From Acanthacorydalis orientalis (Eukaryota; Arthropoda; Insecta; Megaloptera; Corydalidae): a stretch of 64,000 bases of DNA. The number at the start of each line of letters is the position of its first letter. The first letter of the stretch is position 1. A program made the position numbers and the translations under genes. The DNA is taken from assembly GCA_034766995.1 (NCBI GenBank), contig CM068313.1, positions 38,568,496 to 38,632,495 of the forward strand, read 5' to 3'. Shown one piece after another: positions 46,988 through 64,000 of the stretch. Under the pieces are notes generated by a model. That model was not told the DNA's origin. It ran no database searches and saw only the letters and a program-made list of their open reading frames with translations.

Positions 46988-48217
46988 CTACAATCGCTCC
47001 ATTTACCCGAGTAATTGGTTCCACGAGAACAGCGCGTAAATGGAGCCATAGAAATCTGTTTAAAATAGGGATCTGTTCTATATTTTCAAATATTTTACAT
47101 TTACTGGAGTGGAAAAGTTTTAACTAAAGTTTTTTTTTTAATATACGTCTGTAAAAGAGATGACTGATAACAAAAAAAAAAAAAAAAAAAAAAAACACAT
47201 TTTTTGATGTAGCTATCATTTATTTCCATAAAGATAAAGTATTGCAAAGCTTACAACTTTACAGTGACCTGTTCAAAATCACTCTTGCTACATGAATCTT
47301 CTACTGTTATGGCTGTCGTCATTACAGTTGTAGCTGTATTGGTTGTCAATGTAGATGATGGAATCTATCCAGAGTCTGCTATTTTCCCACTCGTTTCCTT
47401 TCCACTAAAATGAGTTCGTACAGTACGATCTGAGCTTTGAATCCCTTGCTGATTGAACCACTTCTTTCGCTATCAGGATCTATGCTTTCAATAAAATCAA
47501 TAGCTTTCTGAATCATAGATATGGAATCTTTAATGTTCCAGGTTGTAAACAGGTAAGGTGCTTCTTTTTCATCATCTTCTTGCTCTCCTTCCTCGTATTT
47601 CTTTTCTTGGTTTAATTCAATAAGATCATTAGTAGTCAATTCAGAATCATGTGATTTTAAAAGTGTTTCAATATCAGAAGCATTTAAATCACTAAATCCT
47701 TCACCTTCTAATTGTTGTCCTAGTGCCACTACCTTCGCAACGTCGTCGTCAACATTTTCTAATAAACTGAAATCGTCTATTAAGCTGGAAACAATACAAC
47801 CACAGGTTTTTCCAGACAGCATTCATGGTTGTTCTCTTTAAAACTTTCCATCTTTTTTTAATGTTTTCGATGGCATCAGTGATATTCCAATTGCGCCAAA
47901 AGTCGAGCAGTGTTATTTGTTTATCCGCCTCCAACTTATCAAACGTTTGTTTAAAAGTGTATTTCAGGTAATATTTTTTAAAACTATTTATTTTCACTGC
48001 ACTATGTATGTTTAATACACAATTACAAATAAGATTTCTGAATAAATTAAATTGGGGAAATCTCGAATTTGTATAATTACAGTCCGTATACAATATGGTA
48101 AAGTTATGTATTGTGGTGACATTTGGTGTTTAGTTGATTATTTAAAATTTAAAAAAAATTCAACCGCATTAAAGTTAATTCATGTGTACGGAGACCACAT
48201 AAATGGAGCGATTATAG
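46988..48217 (-). mobile_element. Pogo/Tigger-type DNA transposon, internally deleted
   Basis: Inverted ends CTACAATCGCTCCATTTA (46988) and the reverse complement of TAAATGGAGCGATTATAG (ending 48217), each next to TA. Inside, the minus strand encodes the C-terminal third of a Tigger-like transposase. At about 1.23 kb it is roughly half the usual length; the CENP-B-type DNA-binding region and most of the DDE core are gone. A poly-A stretch of about 27 bases lies at 47174-47195. Confidence 0.8.
47379..48030 (-). pseudogene. Tigger-like transposase C-terminal remnant
   Basis: The upstream piece (within 47749-48093) reads YYLKYTFKQTFDKLEADKQI, then TLLDFWRNWNITDAIENIKK and WKVLKRTTMNAVWKNLW. After a frameshift near 47805 it continues in 47379-47822 with CIVSSLIDDFSLLENVDDDV, GEGFSDLNASDIETLLKSHD, SELTTNDLIELNQE and an acidic tail. 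The DFW...YNI/WNITDAI and ELTxxDLIEL patterns are typical of Tigger/jerky-type (pogo) transposases near their C-terminus. The catalytic aspartates are not present. Confidence 0.78.
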
Positions 48218-49370
48218 TATATTGTCATTAGAAACAATTTGAACTAAAGATATATTTTTTTATGGAAATATTTTTAGTCGTCCAAATTTAGTTCGTTGTT
48301 TTTATTCTATAATGTACTCTTTCAAATCTACAATATGCAACATTTTATGAGTCGTTCTGATATTTTATTATAAGAAGATACTATCTTGTCATCAAAAATT
48401 ACATGTATTTTTAATTAATTTGCATCAGAAAAAAACTAAGACGCTTCTAACTGTGGACACGCAGTCAACTCACAAAATTATACAAATATTCGATCGTCAA
48501 TAAATAATTTTTCTTGCTCTTTTTATTTATACTTAACGTATCAATTTGCACAAAACGTTTTTTTAAATGTCCATATAATGTAACTGTAAAATGTTGAAAA
48601 TAATGAATATGATTCTTATAATATTGAAAATACTAAAAGAATGATGAAATTGTAAACAAAAATGAGAAATATTATTAAGGATAAAATATAAATTAACAGG
48701 GATATTAATCATGTAGTCGACGCTCGACAATAAAAAGAAATAACATTAGAAATGTACAGCGTGGTATTTTATTAAATCTTGTGTATATTAACTCTTTGAC
48801 TCGTTATTCAGTATAAGTTTCATCTCCATTGTACATAGATGCCAGCTTTTTCTCCTCATTCAATAATGGAACGAATATTTTGATGGAAAATTTTTAACTT
48901 CAAAAATATTTGATATTGTTAATTAGTTTCAAAAATGATTAAAAATATGATAATGCGTTATAATTCGTCGTGTAACGAAATCGAAATTTGAAGCATTTAG
49001 TTATAAATCCTGACATTTTTCGGAAATGAATTTTCACTTCACGAGCCACAAAAAATTTTTATAGTAAGAAGTGTGCAATAAATGATTGGGTCATTTTTAA
49101 TTATTGTTTATGGACATATTTCGATGGTAGTATTCTCTACTTCAAAGCGGTAAAGTACAGAAAAATCTTATTTTACTGTAACTTAATACTTTAAAAGTAA
49201 TATGTAGTAATGGCACTGCAATCGAAATACATATAAGCAACGATACAGAAAATCCTGTAGTTTTACTGAATTAGTTTAGAAAATATTCGCATCATATTCT
49301 AAATATTTTGCATTAAACGAATTCTAATTAGCTCATGTATATTTTCATTCACACGTACTTTTTTTTGCAG
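48218..49370 (+). other. AT-rich DNA upstream of the first visible CaMKII exon
   Basis: Intronic by the phase of the exon at 49371. TTAACTCTTTGACTCG at 48788 resembles the TTAA-MITE end, but no partner end was found. Confidence 0.6.
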
Positions 49371-63710
<14,340 letters not shown>

Positions 63711-64000
63711 GTAATATAAGTGTGTAAACCTGTACATTTTAATGTGTATAGTGTAAAGTAATTTTAAATTGTTAATTCATTTTTGTGAAAAAAATAATAC
63801 TTTGAATTAATATTCACACTTCACCAAATGTTTAATGTTTCTTTTTTATGATGCTTGCTTCAGTTTATTGCAATTAATTGTTATTAAAACAATTCTTTTA
63901 AAATTTTATATTGGTTTTTGTTTTAAAATGTTTTCTAATTAATTACAATTTTATTGTATTTCATAGAAGATATATTATAATACTTCACGGTAAAGTATTT
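63711..64000 (+). other. Start of the CaMKII intron after exon 11
   Basis: AT-rich sequence after the GTAATA donor with no exon-like frame. The next expected linker and association-domain exons are not in these 290 bases. Confidence 0.7.

Noticed and set aside
48787..49000. TTAACTCTTTGACTCG resembling the end of the TTAA MITE at 18999
   Set aside because: No matching inverted end or second TTAA duplication found downstream.

Overview
This is a very AT-rich (about three quarters A+T) animal nuclear window, almost certainly insect. It carries eleven coding exons of a calcium/calmodulin-dependent protein kinase II (CaMKII) gene that read like the arthropod protein. All splice sites are GT-AG. 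The remainder is intronic or intergenic DNA packed with Tc1/mariner-family transposons, small inverted-repeat elements and about fifty (TA)n microsatellites. The mix of mariner lineages and the wording of the CaMKII linker would fit Hymenoptera, but that is inference. There are no bacterial-style operons, CRISPR arrays, tRNAs or rRNAs.

Layout. From 1 to 49370 I find no confident host coding exon. This stretch is either upstream DNA or a very long first intron of CaMKII. It holds: mariner relics at 1506-2417, 3577-4109, 12052-13320, 15327-15880, 17407-17970, 21834-23097, 33176-34444, 35765-37605 (split by a TTAA-flanked MITE at 36546-37243), 38790-40018 and 44693-45963; one young-looking mariner with unusually long inverted repeats at 40473-41767; a pogo/Tigger-type remnant at 46988-48217; small inverted-repeat elements at 2486-2914, 18999-19235, 30329-30811 and 46221-46393; and an RTE-like LINE 3' fragment at 29670-29928.

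From 49371 to 63710 lies the plus-strand CaMKII gene. Exons 1-8 of the window encode the kinase domain and the autophosphorylation segment. Exon 9 finishes the calmodulin-binding segment. After a 7 kb intron, exons 10 and 11 (90 and 57 nt, both phase-neutral cassettes) encode the variable linker. The start codon exon and the C-terminal association-domain exons were not found in the window. Intron 1 hosts a larger antisense RTE-like LINE fragment (49977-51541).

Recurring pattern. Many mobile elements sit directly against, or inside, (TA)n arrays: mariners (which target TA), both RTE fragments and one MITE family. The arrays therefore look linked to the transposon landscape. I did not find a clearly new functional system. 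The most useful leads are the cassette exons with their GC-rich flanks, the long-TIR mariner, the MITE families with shared deletion endpoints, a four-copy unnamed dispersed repeat, and several relic reading frames of unknown origin.
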